Positions 1-7,308 of a DNA stretch of 11,249 bases are shown here, in pieces. This stretch comes from Gracilibacteraceae bacterium. Its GTDB lineage: Bacteria; Bacillota; Desulfitobacteriia; Desulfitobacteriales; Syntrophobotulaceae. Within the stretch, counting starts at the first letter, position 1, and every line of letters begins with the position of its first letter. The stretch spans positions 1-11,249 of the forward strand of contig JAISEW010000029.1 of assembly GCA_031263945.1 (NCBI GenBank), in the 5' to 3' direction. The notes beneath the pieces are model-generated. The model had not been told where the DNA came from. It saw nothing but the letters and a program-made list of their open reading frames with translations, and searched no databases. The position numbers were made by a program, and so were the translations under genes.

Positions 1-16
1 TTTCGCTGAACGGCTG

Positions 17-499
17 CTAAAGCGGCAGTCTCATACCTGCATCCGGACTCGTTCCGTACCGCTTCATCACTGACCTTACAATTATTTTATGGAATGGTTT
101 TACAAAAAAGAAATACACCTTGCCCATTTTATTATTGTAACGCACGACTGTCGTCACATAAACAAGCGAAGCCGCTCTGTCGGCCAATACCGACACCCGA
201 AAATTTAAATGCCGGTCGTTTTCCCCCATGACCAGCTCATTCTCGGTTTGCTCTATCTTCGTAAAAAATTCCCCGCCGGCTTCGCTTTCATCTTCCTTCC
301 CTTTCAGCCCAAAAGGCCGAACCAGCGCGTCCCTTATTTTCATCAAGAAATTCACCCAGGCCGGCAATTTGAATATTTGCGCCGAAATTTTCTCTATGCT
401 CTCATCGGTAGATTTTGTGATTTGATACGAATCAATATAATCGACCCGCCCAAATCCACTGAAAACAGCTGAATTTTCAGGCGCTTCATCGCGTTTCAT
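17..499 (-). CDS. DUF2867 family protein, last gene of the iron operon
   Basis: This 160-residue protein resembles the DUF2867 family, whose biochemical function is unknown to me. Recognisable blocks are LPAW...RDALVRPFGLK (about residues 45-66), GENDRHLNFRVSV (92-104) and the C-terminal block YVTTVVRYNN...VKPFHKIIV (114-141). No signal peptide or clear membrane segment is seen, so it is probably cytoplasmic. The ATG lies one base after the stop of the FMN-binding lipoprotein gene (TGA-A-ATG), so translation is probably coupled. Only a weak GAAGTGA precedes it. Its place at the end of an iron-uptake operon is the only functional hint. DUF2867 domains also occur fused to NAD(P)-binding SDR-type domains (recalled, not checked), which would fit a redox link, but this copy stands alone. 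Family assignment is fairly sure; role is unknown. Confidence 0.82.
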   Translation of the reverse strand: MKRDEAPENSAVFSGFGRVDYIDSYQITKSTDESIEKISAQIFKLPAWVNFLMKIRDALVRPFGLKGKEDESEAGGEFFTKIEQTENELVMGENDRHLNFRVSVLADRAASLVYVTTVVRYNNKMGKVYFFFVKPFHKIIVRSVMKRYGTSPDAGMRLPL

Positions 500-500
500 T

Positions 501-929
501 TCACTTCGCGCCCGCCAGCGCTTCCTCCGCCGCCTCGATAAACTGATCGTGCGAGATCGTGGCCCCGGTTATAGCGTCTACTCCGTCCAAAGTCTTCACT
601 TCCACGAACTGCTCGGCGTAACGCTCCATCGCCCGCACCGCCAATTGGGCGCTGTTATAATAGGCCTGATTGGAAATCGCGCCGTTCACCTTGCCATATT
701 CCTCATCCTTCAGGCTGCCGTCTTCCTGCCAGGTGACAAAACGGCAGTCCGTGATCACCCCGTCCGTTACCGTCACAGTCACTTCACCGTAAGCGCCCGT
801 GTCGTCGGCGCCGCTGCGCCCGGAAAAAACTCCGTCCTCATACGCCTCATACGCCTGAGCGCCCCCTCCGCAGCCGCTCAGGACACAGAGAAACGTCAAA
901 AGACCCAGCAAAAAAATCCGCGCCTTCAT
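501..929 (-). CDS. FMN-binding domain lipoprotein
   Basis: A 142-residue secreted flavoprotein. Residues 1-20 form a lipoprotein signal ending in the lipobox LSGC (Cys20), so the mature protein should be anchored outside the cytoplasmic membrane. The rest is a single FMN_bind domain like those of RnfG, NqrC and PplA. The key motif is DAITGATIS (118-126), which fits the flavinylation consensus DxxTGAT; in the family, an ApbE transferase attaches FMN to the last Thr, here Thr124. No apbE is in the window. The ATG overlaps the ABC ATPase stop by 4 bases (926-929). In related P19 iron loci this position holds thioredoxin-like proteins, so I infer that it supplies electrons outside the membrane, perhaps for Fe(III) reduction or for the neighbouring DUF2318 protein. 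Domain call is firm; electron role is inference. Confidence 0.9.
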   Translation of the reverse strand: MKARIFLLGLLTFLCVLSGCGGGAQAYEAYEDGVFSGRSGADDTGAYGEVTVTVTDGVITDCRFVTWQEDGSLKDEEYGKVNGAISNQAYYNSAQLAVRAMERYAEQFVEVKTLDGVDAITGATISHDQFIEAAEEALAGAK

Positions 930-1603
930 TCCGCCTTCTCCCGTTTATTCTCCGTGACCGCGGCGATGCGCCCATGTTCCAGCACGATGGTGCGCTGGGC
1001 TTCCTCCGCCACTTCCGGGTCGTGAGTCACCACTATGATCGTACTGCCCTCCGCGTGCAGATTGCGCAGGATAGACAAAACTATTTTTTCATTGGCCTCG
1101 TCCAGATTACCGGTCGGCTCGTCGGCCAGGATCAGCATCGGATAATTTATCAAAGCGCGAGCAATACACACCCGCTGCTGCTCGCCCCCGGACAGCTGGC
1201 TCGGCAGATGCCTGGCCCGCTCCTGCAGGCCGACCCGCCCCAGCGCTTGCAGCGCCTCGGCTTCATCAGGCAGACTGTGGTAATATTGGGCCACCATGAC
1301 ATTTTCCAGCGCGGTGAGGTAATTGATGAGATGAAACTGCTGAAAGATCAGGCCGATTTTATCACGGCGCAAAGCGGTCAGATTTCTGGCGCTTTCCTTG
1401 GAGATATTCACGCCGTCCAAAATGACCGATCCCTCCGACGGTTTATCCATGCAGCCTATTATATTCATCAGCGTTGTCTTGCCGGAGCCGGACGGCCCCA
1501 TGATGGCTATCCACTCTCCCTGCCCGACCGAAATGCTCACATCCCACAGGGCCCGGACATTGCCGTAGATTTTTTTGATTCCATTTAATTCCAAAAGAGC
1601 CAT
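926..1603 (-). CDS. ABC transporter ATP-binding protein (MacB/LolD-type)
   Basis: A 225-residue nucleotide-binding subunit with all the working motifs: Walker A GPSGSGKTT (36-44), Q-loop Gln88, signature LSGGEQQR (137-144), Walker B LILADEPTGNLD (157-168) and switch His194. The sequence is typical of the MacB/LolD/FtsE group, which works with FtsX-fold permeases and usually drives mechanical or extrusion work at the membrane rather than solute import. The frame is open to 1684, but that extension overlaps the upstream permease. The ATG at 1603 is chosen because a purine-rich GAGGGAGGAAAG sits just before it, 17 bases after the permease stop. It most likely pairs with both permeases encoded immediately upstream, forming one transporter with two different membrane subunits, as in the P19 iron locus. 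Confidence 0.95.
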   Translation of the reverse strand: MALLELNGIKKIYGNVRALWDVSISVGQGEWIAIMGPSGSGKTTLMNIIGCMDKPSEGSVILDGVNISKESARNLTALRRDKIGLIFQQFHLINYLTALENVMVAQYYHSLPDEAEALQALGRVGLQERARHLPSQLSGGEQQRVCIARALINYPMLILADEPTGNLDEANEKIVLSILRNLHAEGSTIIVVTHDPEVAEEAQRTIVLEHGRIAAVTENKREKAE

Positions 1604-1620
1604 CTTTCCTCCCTCATCCC

Positions 1621-2754
1621 TCACTCGCCGCGCAAAACAATAGCCGGATCGACGTCGGCCGCGCTTTTCACCGGCGGGAGACAAGCGAGGCCGGTGATCA
1701 GCATCGATATTATGAGCGTGCCCGGCGCCAGAAGCGGCTGAAAAGTGATCGGGCGGTTAAAAACATTCATGCTCACGGCCTGAGCGAAGAAAAACCCGAG
1801 CGCTACGCCCAACAGCCCGCCGAGGGCGCCCAGCAGCACGCCTTCTCCTAAAAATTCATTGACCACTTCCCGGTTAGAGGCCCCGAGGGCTTTTTTCAAA
1901 CCTATTTCCCGCCGGCGCTCCGTCACCACCGCCATCATCGTGGTCGCCACGCAGATCATCGTCAAGAGCAGCACAACGGAGGTGACCAGGTAAACAAGGG
2001 CTTGCAGCTTGCCCAACACCGCGTCTTCGGATTGAGTGACCTGCCTGACCAGGCGCGGCGTCACTCCGGGGACCGTGCTTTCTATTTCCGCCGCCCATGC
2101 CGCCAGTTCCGTCTCGGAGGCCCGGATGCTGCATTCTACCACGTCAAACTGCCCTTCGCCCATCAGAGCGGTAAAATCGGCGAGAGACATGAATATAAAC
2201 GCTTCTTCCGTGCCTCCCGTCTGCACGACGCCGGTCACGGTAAAATCACGGCTGAAAATCTCACCGCCCTCGCCCGTTCCCGTCAGAGTAAAAACGCTGC
2301 CCGGCAGCAGACGGATCGTATCGGCCACCTCCTGACCGATGAGCGTTTCACCCGCGCCGAGCGGCCAGTCGCCGGTCACATACCAATACGGGCTGGCGGC
2401 GCGCGCCTCGGCCCAATCCGTGCCGGCGGCCATGAAAGGCTGCTCGTTTATTTTCGCGGCCTGATAGCGGTAGGGCGCCATGCCGGTCACGCTCTCCGCC
2501 GGAAAAATCGCCCTGACGGTTTCGGTTTTTTCCCGCGTCAGCGTCTGCTCGTCCCCGGCGGGCATGAGGATCAGATTCGCGCCGTAAGAGCGGAATTCCT
2601 GCCCCATCTGGCGCGGGATGTCATAATAGATCGTCACCAGGCCCGAAAGCACCGTCGCGCCTATGGCTACGGCCAGCAAGGCGACAAACATGCGCGAGCG
2701 CCGGCGGGCCAAAGAGCTGATGATCATTTTCAAATAAAAAGTCCGTTTTTTCAC
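1621..2754 (-). CDS. FtsX/MacB-type ABC permease, second of a pair
   Basis: A 377-residue membrane subunit with MacB topology: one N-terminal membrane helix (about 22-43), a large extracytoplasmic domain (about 44-250), then three helices (about 252-275, 302-327, 342-362). The FtsX coupling motif ERRREIGLKKALGA (279-292) lies after the second helix. It is a diverged paralogue of the next gene upstream: compare EFRSYGANL with ELKTYGANI, and YVTGDWP with DVTGEWP. The GTG at 2754 is chosen because AGGTGA precedes it by 4 bases and it falls 4 bases after the upstream stop; the longer frame to 2841 runs inside the upstream gene. The periplasmic partner domain has no recognisable MacA-like partner here. 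I infer that it acts on P19, DUF2318 or the FMN lipoprotein rather than exporting a drug. Confidence 0.9.
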   Translation of the reverse strand: MKKRTFYLKMIISSLARRRSRMFVALLAVAIGATVLSGLVTIYYDIPRQMGQEFRSYGANLILMPAGDEQTLTREKTETVRAIFPAESVTGMAPYRYQAAKINEQPFMAAGTDWAEARAASPYWYVTGDWPLGAGETLIGQEVADTIRLLPGSVFTLTGTGEGGEIFSRDFTVTGVVQTGGTEEAFIFMSLADFTALMGEGQFDVVECSIRASETELAAWAAEIESTVPGVTPRLVRQVTQSEDAVLGKLQALVYLVTSVVLLLTMICVATTMMAVVTERRREIGLKKALGASNREVVNEFLGEGVLLGALGGLLGVALGFFFAQAVSMNVFNRPITFQPLLAPGTLIISMLITGLACLPPVKSAADVDPAIVLRGE

Positions 2755-2758
2755 TCTG

Positions 2759-4039
2759 TCACCTGCCGTGCAAAACTTCCGCCGGATGGAGGGAAAGCAT
2801 ATATCTGATAGAGGGGATACTGCCGGCCAGCGTGATGACAAAAACGAGCACCGCGACGATGGGAATGACCATCGGTTTTATCTCGATGGCCGAACCGAAA
2901 ACCGAACGGCCGATGATCTGCGCGAAGCCCAGTCCGGCAAAATAGCCTGCCACCCCGCCCAAAAGGCCCGTTACCGTTATTTCCGCCAGCACAAGTCCGG
3001 CTATGGGCGAGTTGTTCGCCCCTACCGCCTTCAAAAGGCCGATTTCCCGGCTGCGCTCCATGACGCTGGCCGTGACAAGATTCGAGATGCCCAGCGCCGA
3101 GCCCAGGAGACTCAGGACGGTGATCAGCAGCATGAGCAGCTGCGTTTTTTCCAAAATGGCGCCTTCCGACTCGGCCACCTGGCGGATCGGCTTGGAAACG
3201 GCGCCGCTCATCACTTCGTCGATCTGATAGCAGATGGCGCTGACATAGGCGGTGCAGTACCAGGTTTCCCACTCTTTGATCGAAAGACTTTTGGGATTTT
3301 GGGCCGCCCGCCGCGACAGCTCGTTGTCGGGGGTCGTCAGGGCGCTGACTTCCACCCGGCTGACCAGCCCGGGTCTCCCCGCCAGTTTTTGGGCGACGGG
3401 CAGAGGGACGAATATTTGTTCATCCTCGGCGCCGCCGGAGTCAAATACGCCGCCGGCCAGCAAATTCACGGCCTGCGCGCCGATGGTCAGCGTGAACCGG
3501 TCGCCGGGCTGAATGTCAAAACGACGCGCCAACAGGCCGCCGACGATCGCTGTGTCCGTATCGCCGTCGCCGGGCCACTCTCCCGTCACATCCCACCAGT
3601 TTTTCATCCGCGCCAGCCCGGTGTCCAGGCTTTCTCCGGTCGGCAGTTCCAGGTGATGATCGAACCAGACGCCGGCCAGCCTGACCTCATCCGCGCCGTT
3701 CAGCAGGGCCCGCGTTTCCAGATAAGGGGCAAAATCCACGATATTGAAGGCCCAGAATATCGTCTTGATATTTCCCAGCTCGTCCTCCCGCAAATATTGC
3801 GCGGTCTCGGCGGCGTTTTCATCCATGCCGTACAGATCGTTCAGCAGCGACGCCTCTTTGGGGCGCACGTTGATATTCGCGCCGTAAGTTTTGAGTTCCT
3901 GATTCACCTTGTCGCCCACGTCCAGCATGACATTCAGCATGGCCGTGGCCAGCGAAGCGCCGAGAGCGATGGTGAAAGCGATCATGAGCATTTTCCCTTT
4001 TTGCCGGAACAGCGCTCCTTTGACCATGCGCAAAAACAT
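2759..4039 (-). CDS. FtsX/MacB-type ABC permease, first of a pair
   Basis: A 426-residue permease with an N-terminal helix (about 18-38), a long extracytoplasmic domain (about 39-295), and three C-terminal helices (about 297-319, 350-374, 389-409). The FtsX-type motif ERSREIGLLKAVGA (328-341) marks the contact with the ATPase. Its extracytoplasmic domain is longer than that of its paralogue and carries a Cys pair (262 and 270) just before the second helix, which the partner lacks. The frame stays open to 4210, but the upstream part overlaps the DUF2318 gene and looks non-native. The ATG at 4039 has AAAGGAGT (4054-4047) 7 bases before it, so this start is well supported. In the Campylobacter P19 locus two such permeases and one ATPase follow the DUF2318 gene in the same order. 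Confidence 0.92.
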   Translation of the reverse strand: MFLRMVKGALFRQKGKMLMIAFTIALGASLATAMLNVMLDVGDKVNQELKTYGANINVRPKEASLLNDLYGMDENAAETAQYLREDELGNIKTIFWAFNIVDFAPYLETRALLNGADEVRLAGVWFDHHLELPTGESLDTGLARMKNWWDVTGEWPGDGDTDTAIVGGLLARRFDIQPGDRFTLTIGAQAVNLLAGGVFDSGGAEDEQIFVPLPVAQKLAGRPGLVSRVEVSALTTPDNELSRRAAQNPKSLSIKEWETWYCTAYVSAICYQIDEVMSGAVSKPIRQVAESEGAILEKTQLLMLLITVLSLLGSALGISNLVTASVMERSREIGLLKAVGANNSPIAGLVLAEITVTGLLGGVAGYFAGLGFAQIIGRSVFGSAIEIKPMVIPIVAVLVFVITLAGSIPSIRYMLSLHPAEVLHGR

Positions 4040-4062
4040 AATCCTGACTCCTTTAAGCTCTG

Positions 4063-5322
4063 CTATTTGAAGCGACTTTTCTCGTTTTCCAGATCCGCGG
4101 TCCTGATCACCATGTTCCCCTGCCGCATCGCATAGGGGAAAGGCACGGGATTGCAGCCGCCTTTGAAACCGATGGTCGATTTGTTCATGACCACGTCGCA
4201 CAGTTTGCAAATCACTTCGTCCTCGCGCTCATAATAGCCCGTGGGGCCGCAGATGTCGCAGGCGTCCAGGCCGACGCCGTAGGAGGATTCATTTTTTTTG
4301 ATTATGATAAAACGCACGCCCACTCCGTCCTCAGTCGTGTAAACAAAACGGTGCAGATGTCCGTCGTTGATATTTTCCGCCGGGATGACGATTTCCGCGC
4401 CTATTATCTCCATCGGCTCCACCGGGGAAAGAACGACTTCTTTTTCATCGAAAGCCCGCCCGGCGGTCAAACTGAGGACGACCAGCGCGTAGCCCAGGAT
4501 GATCACGGCGCTCCAGCGGGCGCGTCCCCGGGCGGCGGCCCGGCTTTTCCGTTTTTCGGCCGGATTGGCGAAAGTTTCACCGGCGCGCCGGCTCGCGTGC
4601 CAAACCACCAAGGGGATGAGAAAAGTAAGTCCCATGACGGCGTAGAGGAAAAAATCGTGATAATTGACGATTTGTTTCAGCACGCCAAAAAAGGCCCTGG
4701 ATGTCGGGATCAGCCGCCGGGCGTATAAAAATTGCAGGATAGCCGCGACCTGACTGATGAGATTGATGGCCAGCGCGGTCGTCAGGAGGATCCGGCTCAG
4801 ATAGTTCCCGGCGGCGCGGAGATAACTGTTTGCCCGAAACAGCCCCCAGCCCGTGACAGCGATCAGCAGCAAAGCCGCCGCGTAACCGATGAACTTAAAG
4901 AGAAACTCCGTGCTGATCAGGCTTTCGCCGACGAGGACGAATTCCGCCGGGTACAAAAAAATGTCCGTCAACGTATAAAAAAGCAAGGAAGCGCAGAGCA
5001 AGGCCGCCGCCGTCTGGTAGATCCAGCCGGACAGACGTCCGCCGGCGTCGTCCCGTTTGAGCCAGAGAGCGGCTATAAAAAAAACAGCCGCGATGATTGA
5101 CACGGACAAAATACCGACGTTCCAATATTCGCGGTTGATCAAATTAGTCGAGCGGCGCAAAACCGCCACCACCAAGGCGAAAAGCACCCCGGCTCCGGCG
5201 GCGGGCGGGAGCCATTTTTTCCATGCCGCGCTCCGGCCGCGGCACACCTGAGATAAGATCAGCGCCAGCAAAATAAAAACCGTCAGCGAGTTTTGCAGCA
5301 CCAGAATAAAATAACGCAGCAT
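4063..5322 (-). CDS. DUF2318 (FtrD-like) membrane protein with Cys-rich tail
   Basis: A 419-residue protein with about eight hydrophobic segments in the first 290 residues (for example 5-25, 68-86, 140-160, 178-200, 222-242, 270-288), then a soluble C-terminal DUF2318 domain. This domain holds CDIC (355-358), CKLC (372-375) and a fifth Cys in KGGC (390), a pattern compatible with metal, haem or Fe-S binding; DUF2318 proteins are often described as Fe-S-containing membrane proteins. A charged stretch (about 255-270, rich in Arg and Lys) precedes the last helix, which suggests that the Cys domain faces outside. The start has GGAGGT 8 bases upstream. It always seems to travel with FTR1 and P19, so an electron-transfer or metal-handling step in iron uptake is the likely job. 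The cofactor cannot be read from sequence. Confidence 0.9.
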   Translation of the reverse strand: MLRYFILVLQNSLTVFILLALILSQVCRGRSAAWKKWLPPAAGAGVLFALVVAVLRRSTNLINREYWNVGILSVSIIAAVFFIAALWLKRDDAGGRLSGWIYQTAAALLCASLLFYTLTDIFLYPAEFVLVGESLISTEFLFKFIGYAAALLLIAVTGWGLFRANSYLRAAGNYLSRILLTTALAINLISQVAAILQFLYARRLIPTSRAFFGVLKQIVNYHDFFLYAVMGLTFLIPLVVWHASRRAGETFANPAEKRKSRAAARGRARWSAVIILGYALVVLSLTAGRAFDEKEVVLSPVEPMEIIGAEIVIPAENINDGHLHRFVYTTEDGVGVRFIIIKKNESSYGVGLDACDICGPTGYYEREDEVICKLCDVVMNKSTIGFKGGCNPVPFPYAMRQGNMVIRTADLENEKSRFK

Positions 5323-5342
5323 AAGGCGGGACCTCCGTCACT

Positions 5343-5382
5343 AAAAACGAGAAACGAGCGCCGCGCTTTCAGCCCGGCGCTC
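5343..5382 (-). terminator. Hairpin with U-rich tail between P19 and DUF2318 genes
   Basis: Read on the minus strand, GAGCGCCG (5382-5375) pairs perfectly with CGGCGCTC (5363-5356). After one G-G mismatch, GCT and AGC extend the stem over a GAA loop. The 3' side continues as GTTTCTCGTTTTT (5355-5343), a broken U tract. This could be a leaky intrinsic terminator or an RNA stabiliser that sets the level of the two upstream genes (FTR1, P19) above the six downstream ones. The gap of 80 bases is also by far the largest inside this operon. The hairpin is certain; how much it terminates is not. Confidence 0.65.
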
Positions 5383-5402
5383 TGCTAATCAGGATGCTGA
5401 CT

Positions 5403-6035
5403 TTACCAGGTGCGCGGCACGAAATCAAAGTCCCACTCGGCGACGAGGGGCTCGTTCCAGAAACGGCCGTCAACGCCGGTCGTCGGATCGACGTGCAGCA
5501 AATAACCCTGAGCCTCGGGATTCGAGATGATGAAACGGACTTTATACGTTCCGGCCGCCGGGAATTTGATATTGGCGCCGTAATGCGGGCCGTCGCTCGC
5601 GCTCATGGGCATGAAATTACCCTCGAATATATTGCCGCTCTCGTCTTCCAATTCATAGCTGACGGTCAGATAGGGCACAAAGTCTCCGGCGCCGTAGCCC
5701 AAGTCATTGGCGGCCAGAGCGGAGATATCGGCTTCCATGTGCATATCGGACTGGGAGGCGGGCAAGCTGTTGCCGGCCGGCTCCATATCCACGGGCTGGA
5801 AGTACACGCCGGCGACGTTCAGCGGTCCAAGTTCGATATCATCGCCAATAGGGAATTCCTCAAAACCGGCCACGTCGCCGGGGGCGACAGCGGGAGTTTC
5901 GGCGGGCGGAGCGGGCTCGGCGGGCGGAGTGCTGGCGGCGGGCGGAGTCTGGGCCGCGGAAGGGGCGCCGGAGCAAGCCACCGCCGTCGCCAAAATCAAT
6001 GTGATAACAAACAGAATCGTGAACGCCTTTTTCAT
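5403..6035 (-). CDS. P19/Tp34-type periplasmic metal-binding lipoprotein
   Basis: A 210-residue secreted protein of the P19 (iron-transport associated) family. Residues 1-20 are a signal peptide with a lipobox-like AVAC (Cys21), although Ala rather than Leu stands at -3. A Pro/Ala-rich linker (about 24-52) separates the anchor from the beta-sandwich domain. Candidate metal ligands match the spacing I recall for Campylobacter P19: His99-x-Glu101, then Met144, Asp148 and His151 (steps of 4 and 3), and a later His181. The family binds copper and ferrous or ferric iron at a dimer interface and works with an FTR1 permease. The gene follows the FTR1 gene by 12 bases with AGGAGG overlapping the FTR1 stop, a strong coupled start. 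Function in iron capture is well supported by family and context. Confidence 0.93.
   Translation of the reverse strand: MKKAFTILFVITLILATAVACSGAPSAAQTPPAASTPPAEPAPPAETPAVAPGDVAGFEEFPIGDDIELGPLNVAGVYFQPVDMEPAGNSLPASQSDMHMEADISALAANDLGYGAGDFVPYLTVSYELEDESGNIFEGNFMPMSASDGPHYGANIKFPAAGTYKVRFIISNPEAQGYLLHVDPTTGVDGRFWNEPLVAEWDFDFVPRTW
5901..5947 (-). repeat. Three 18-base-period repeats coding for a Pro-rich linker
   Basis: The 11-base word GGCGGGCGGAG (plus-strand reading) occurs at 5901-5911, 5919-5929 and 5937-5947, exactly 18 bases apart. In the P19 lipoprotein this gives three hexapeptide units of the form (T/A)PPA(A/E)x between the lipid anchor and the folded domain. Such in-frame repeats can change linker length by slippage without breaking the frame. 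Confidence 0.85.
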
Positions 6036-6047
6036 TTCATCTTCCTC

Positions 6048-7253
6048 CTAAGAACTAGTTTGAGAATTAGCCGATTTTTTCCATTTTCTCATTTGAATGG
6101 TGAATGTAACGACCGTGACGGCCAGCAAAACAATTTGCGGGATCAATGTTTCCAGCGTCGGATATATGCCGAGCAGATCGACCGAGGAGATCCCCGCTAC
6201 CGGCGTGACGCTGACGGCATTGCCCTCCTGCAGTTCCTTGACTCCGGATCCGGTAAAAGAAATCGCCATTATGGACAGCAAAACACTCGTGCCGAGAAAG
6301 AAGGGCTTGAGCGGCAAACGGATGCTCAAAACCCGAATAACGATATAAACGACGACGAGCGCGACGCAGCCGACGCCGAATCCCATCCAGATCATATTCG
6401 CGTAAGTCTCGGTATCCGCCAACAACGCCTGATAGAACAGGATAACCTCCGCTCCCTCGCGGAAAACCGCCAGAAACGCCGCGAAAGCCAGTGAAAAAAC
6501 ACTGCCTTTGGCGATAGAGCTTTTCACCCTCCCTTCAATGTATCCGCTCCAAGCGTCAGCTTCCGCTTTTCCCACCATCCAGTTGCTGACATAAAAGAGT
6601 ACGACCACGGCCAAAAGCATCGTCGCTCCCTCGACGATCTCCTGCTGCGCTCCGCTCGCGCCGGACAGCGCGTTCAAGATAAAAGCCATGATCACGCTGG
6701 CCCCGAGAGCCAGAAGCGAACCCCAGTAAACCATCCCGGTCTTTTGCTTGTTGCCGCTTTTGATCAGGTAAGCGATGATCGCGCCTACGATGATGATGGC
6801 CTCGAAGCCTTCACGCAGGATGATCAGAAACGAAGCCAGAAAAACAGCGGTGGGATCCTCCGTCTTCCCGTCCAGCTGACCGGCGTCCTCGCGCAGAAAA
6901 CGCACCAGAGTGTCCAGATCTTCCCGGATAGCGCCTTGCGGTTCAGCCGCCGTCATGGCTTTCTTGATCAGGCTGAACTGATACTCGACCTGAGCGGCCC
7001 GATCGCCGGAAACGTAAGCCATAACGGTTTTTTCAAAACCCAATTTTTCATAAAAACTGTAGTAAGCGACGTCGACCTGAGCTTTGGCGCCGGCGATATC
7101 GCCCGTCAAATAGATTTCATACGCTTCGTCGCACACAGCCGCCATCTCGTCCACTATTTCCCCCCAGGAATTATAGTCCGACGCGGCGACCGTCCCCGCC
7201 GCCCCAAAAAAGAGCATCAGGGCCAGGACGGGCAAAACCGTTATTTTTGGCAT
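6048..7253 (-). CDS. FTR1-family iron permease with N-terminal extracytoplasmic domain
   Basis: A 401-residue iron transporter. Residues 1-24 are a signal peptide, followed by an extracytoplasmic helical domain (about 25-133), as in bacterial FetM/EfeU-type proteins. The membrane domain has about seven helices and carries the two iron-transport motifs REGFE (147-151) and REGAE (265-269), whose glutamates are essential in the family; a further acidic VEGA (207-210) lies between them. In the P19 system it moves iron delivered or oxidised by the periplasmic partner across the inner membrane. The ATG is preceded by a strong GAGGGGGTGA. This is the first gene of its operon, 136 bases after the ACT-domain gene, with its own promoter. 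Assignment to FTR1 is firm; the direct substrate is inferred from the family. Confidence 0.96.
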   Translation of the reverse strand: MPKITVLPVLALMLFFGAAGTVAASDYNSWGEIVDEMAAVCDEAYEIYLTGDIAGAKAQVDVAYYSFYEKLGFEKTVMAYVSGDRAAQVEYQFSLIKKAMTAAEPQGAIREDLDTLVRFLREDAGQLDGKTEDPTAVFLASFLIILREGFEAIIIVGAIIAYLIKSGNKQKTGMVYWGSLLALGASVIMAFILNALSGASGAQQEIVEGATMLLAVVVLFYVSNWMVGKAEADAWSGYIEGRVKSSIAKGSVFSLAFAAFLAVFREGAEVILFYQALLADTETYANMIWMGFGVGCVALVVVYIVIRVLSIRLPLKPFFLGTSVLLSIMAISFTGSGVKELQEGNAVSVTPVAGISSVDLLGIYPTLETLIPQIVLLAVTVVTFTIQMRKWKKSANSQTSS

Positions 7254-7282
7254 TTATTCACCCCCTCTCTTGCAAAAAGTGA

Positions 7283-7308
7283 CGCAAGCCGCAGCTAATT
7301 AGCTTGCG
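7283..7308 (-). promoter_or_regulatory. 5'-terminal stem-loop in the iron operon leader
   Basis: On the minus strand CGCAAGC (7308-7302) pairs with GCTTGCG (7289-7283), leaving a 12-base loop. The predicted transcription start is about 7308, so the stem would sit at the very 5' end of the mRNA. A run of five T lies 4 bases after it (7278-7274), weaker than a typical terminator tail. It may protect the mRNA end, act as a weak attenuator, or simply reflect repressor-binding symmetry in DNA. Confidence 0.5.

Noticed and set aside
1604..1684. N-terminal extension of the ABC ATPase
   Set aside because: It overlaps the second permease, is Arg/Gly-rich, and the ATG at 1603 has a strong purine-rich site just upstream.
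2755..2841. N-terminal extension of the second permease
   Set aside because: It overlaps the end of the first permease; the GTG at 2754 follows AGGTGA and fits the family start.
2768..4135. Long plus-strand open frame of about 455 codons
   Set aside because: It lies antisense to a clear ABC permease gene, its product is rich in Arg, Gln, His and Asp without domain-like pattern, and it has no convincing ribosome binding site; it is a by-product of GC-rich codon use.
4040..4210. N-terminal extension of the first permease
   Set aside because: The extension overlaps the DUF2318 gene, is unlike permease sequence, and a good ribosome binding site supports the ATG at 4039.
5394..6494. Plus-strand open frame of about 366 codons over the P19 and FTR1 genes
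   Set aside because: It is antisense to two well-recognised genes and has low-complexity Gly/Arg/Ser composition.
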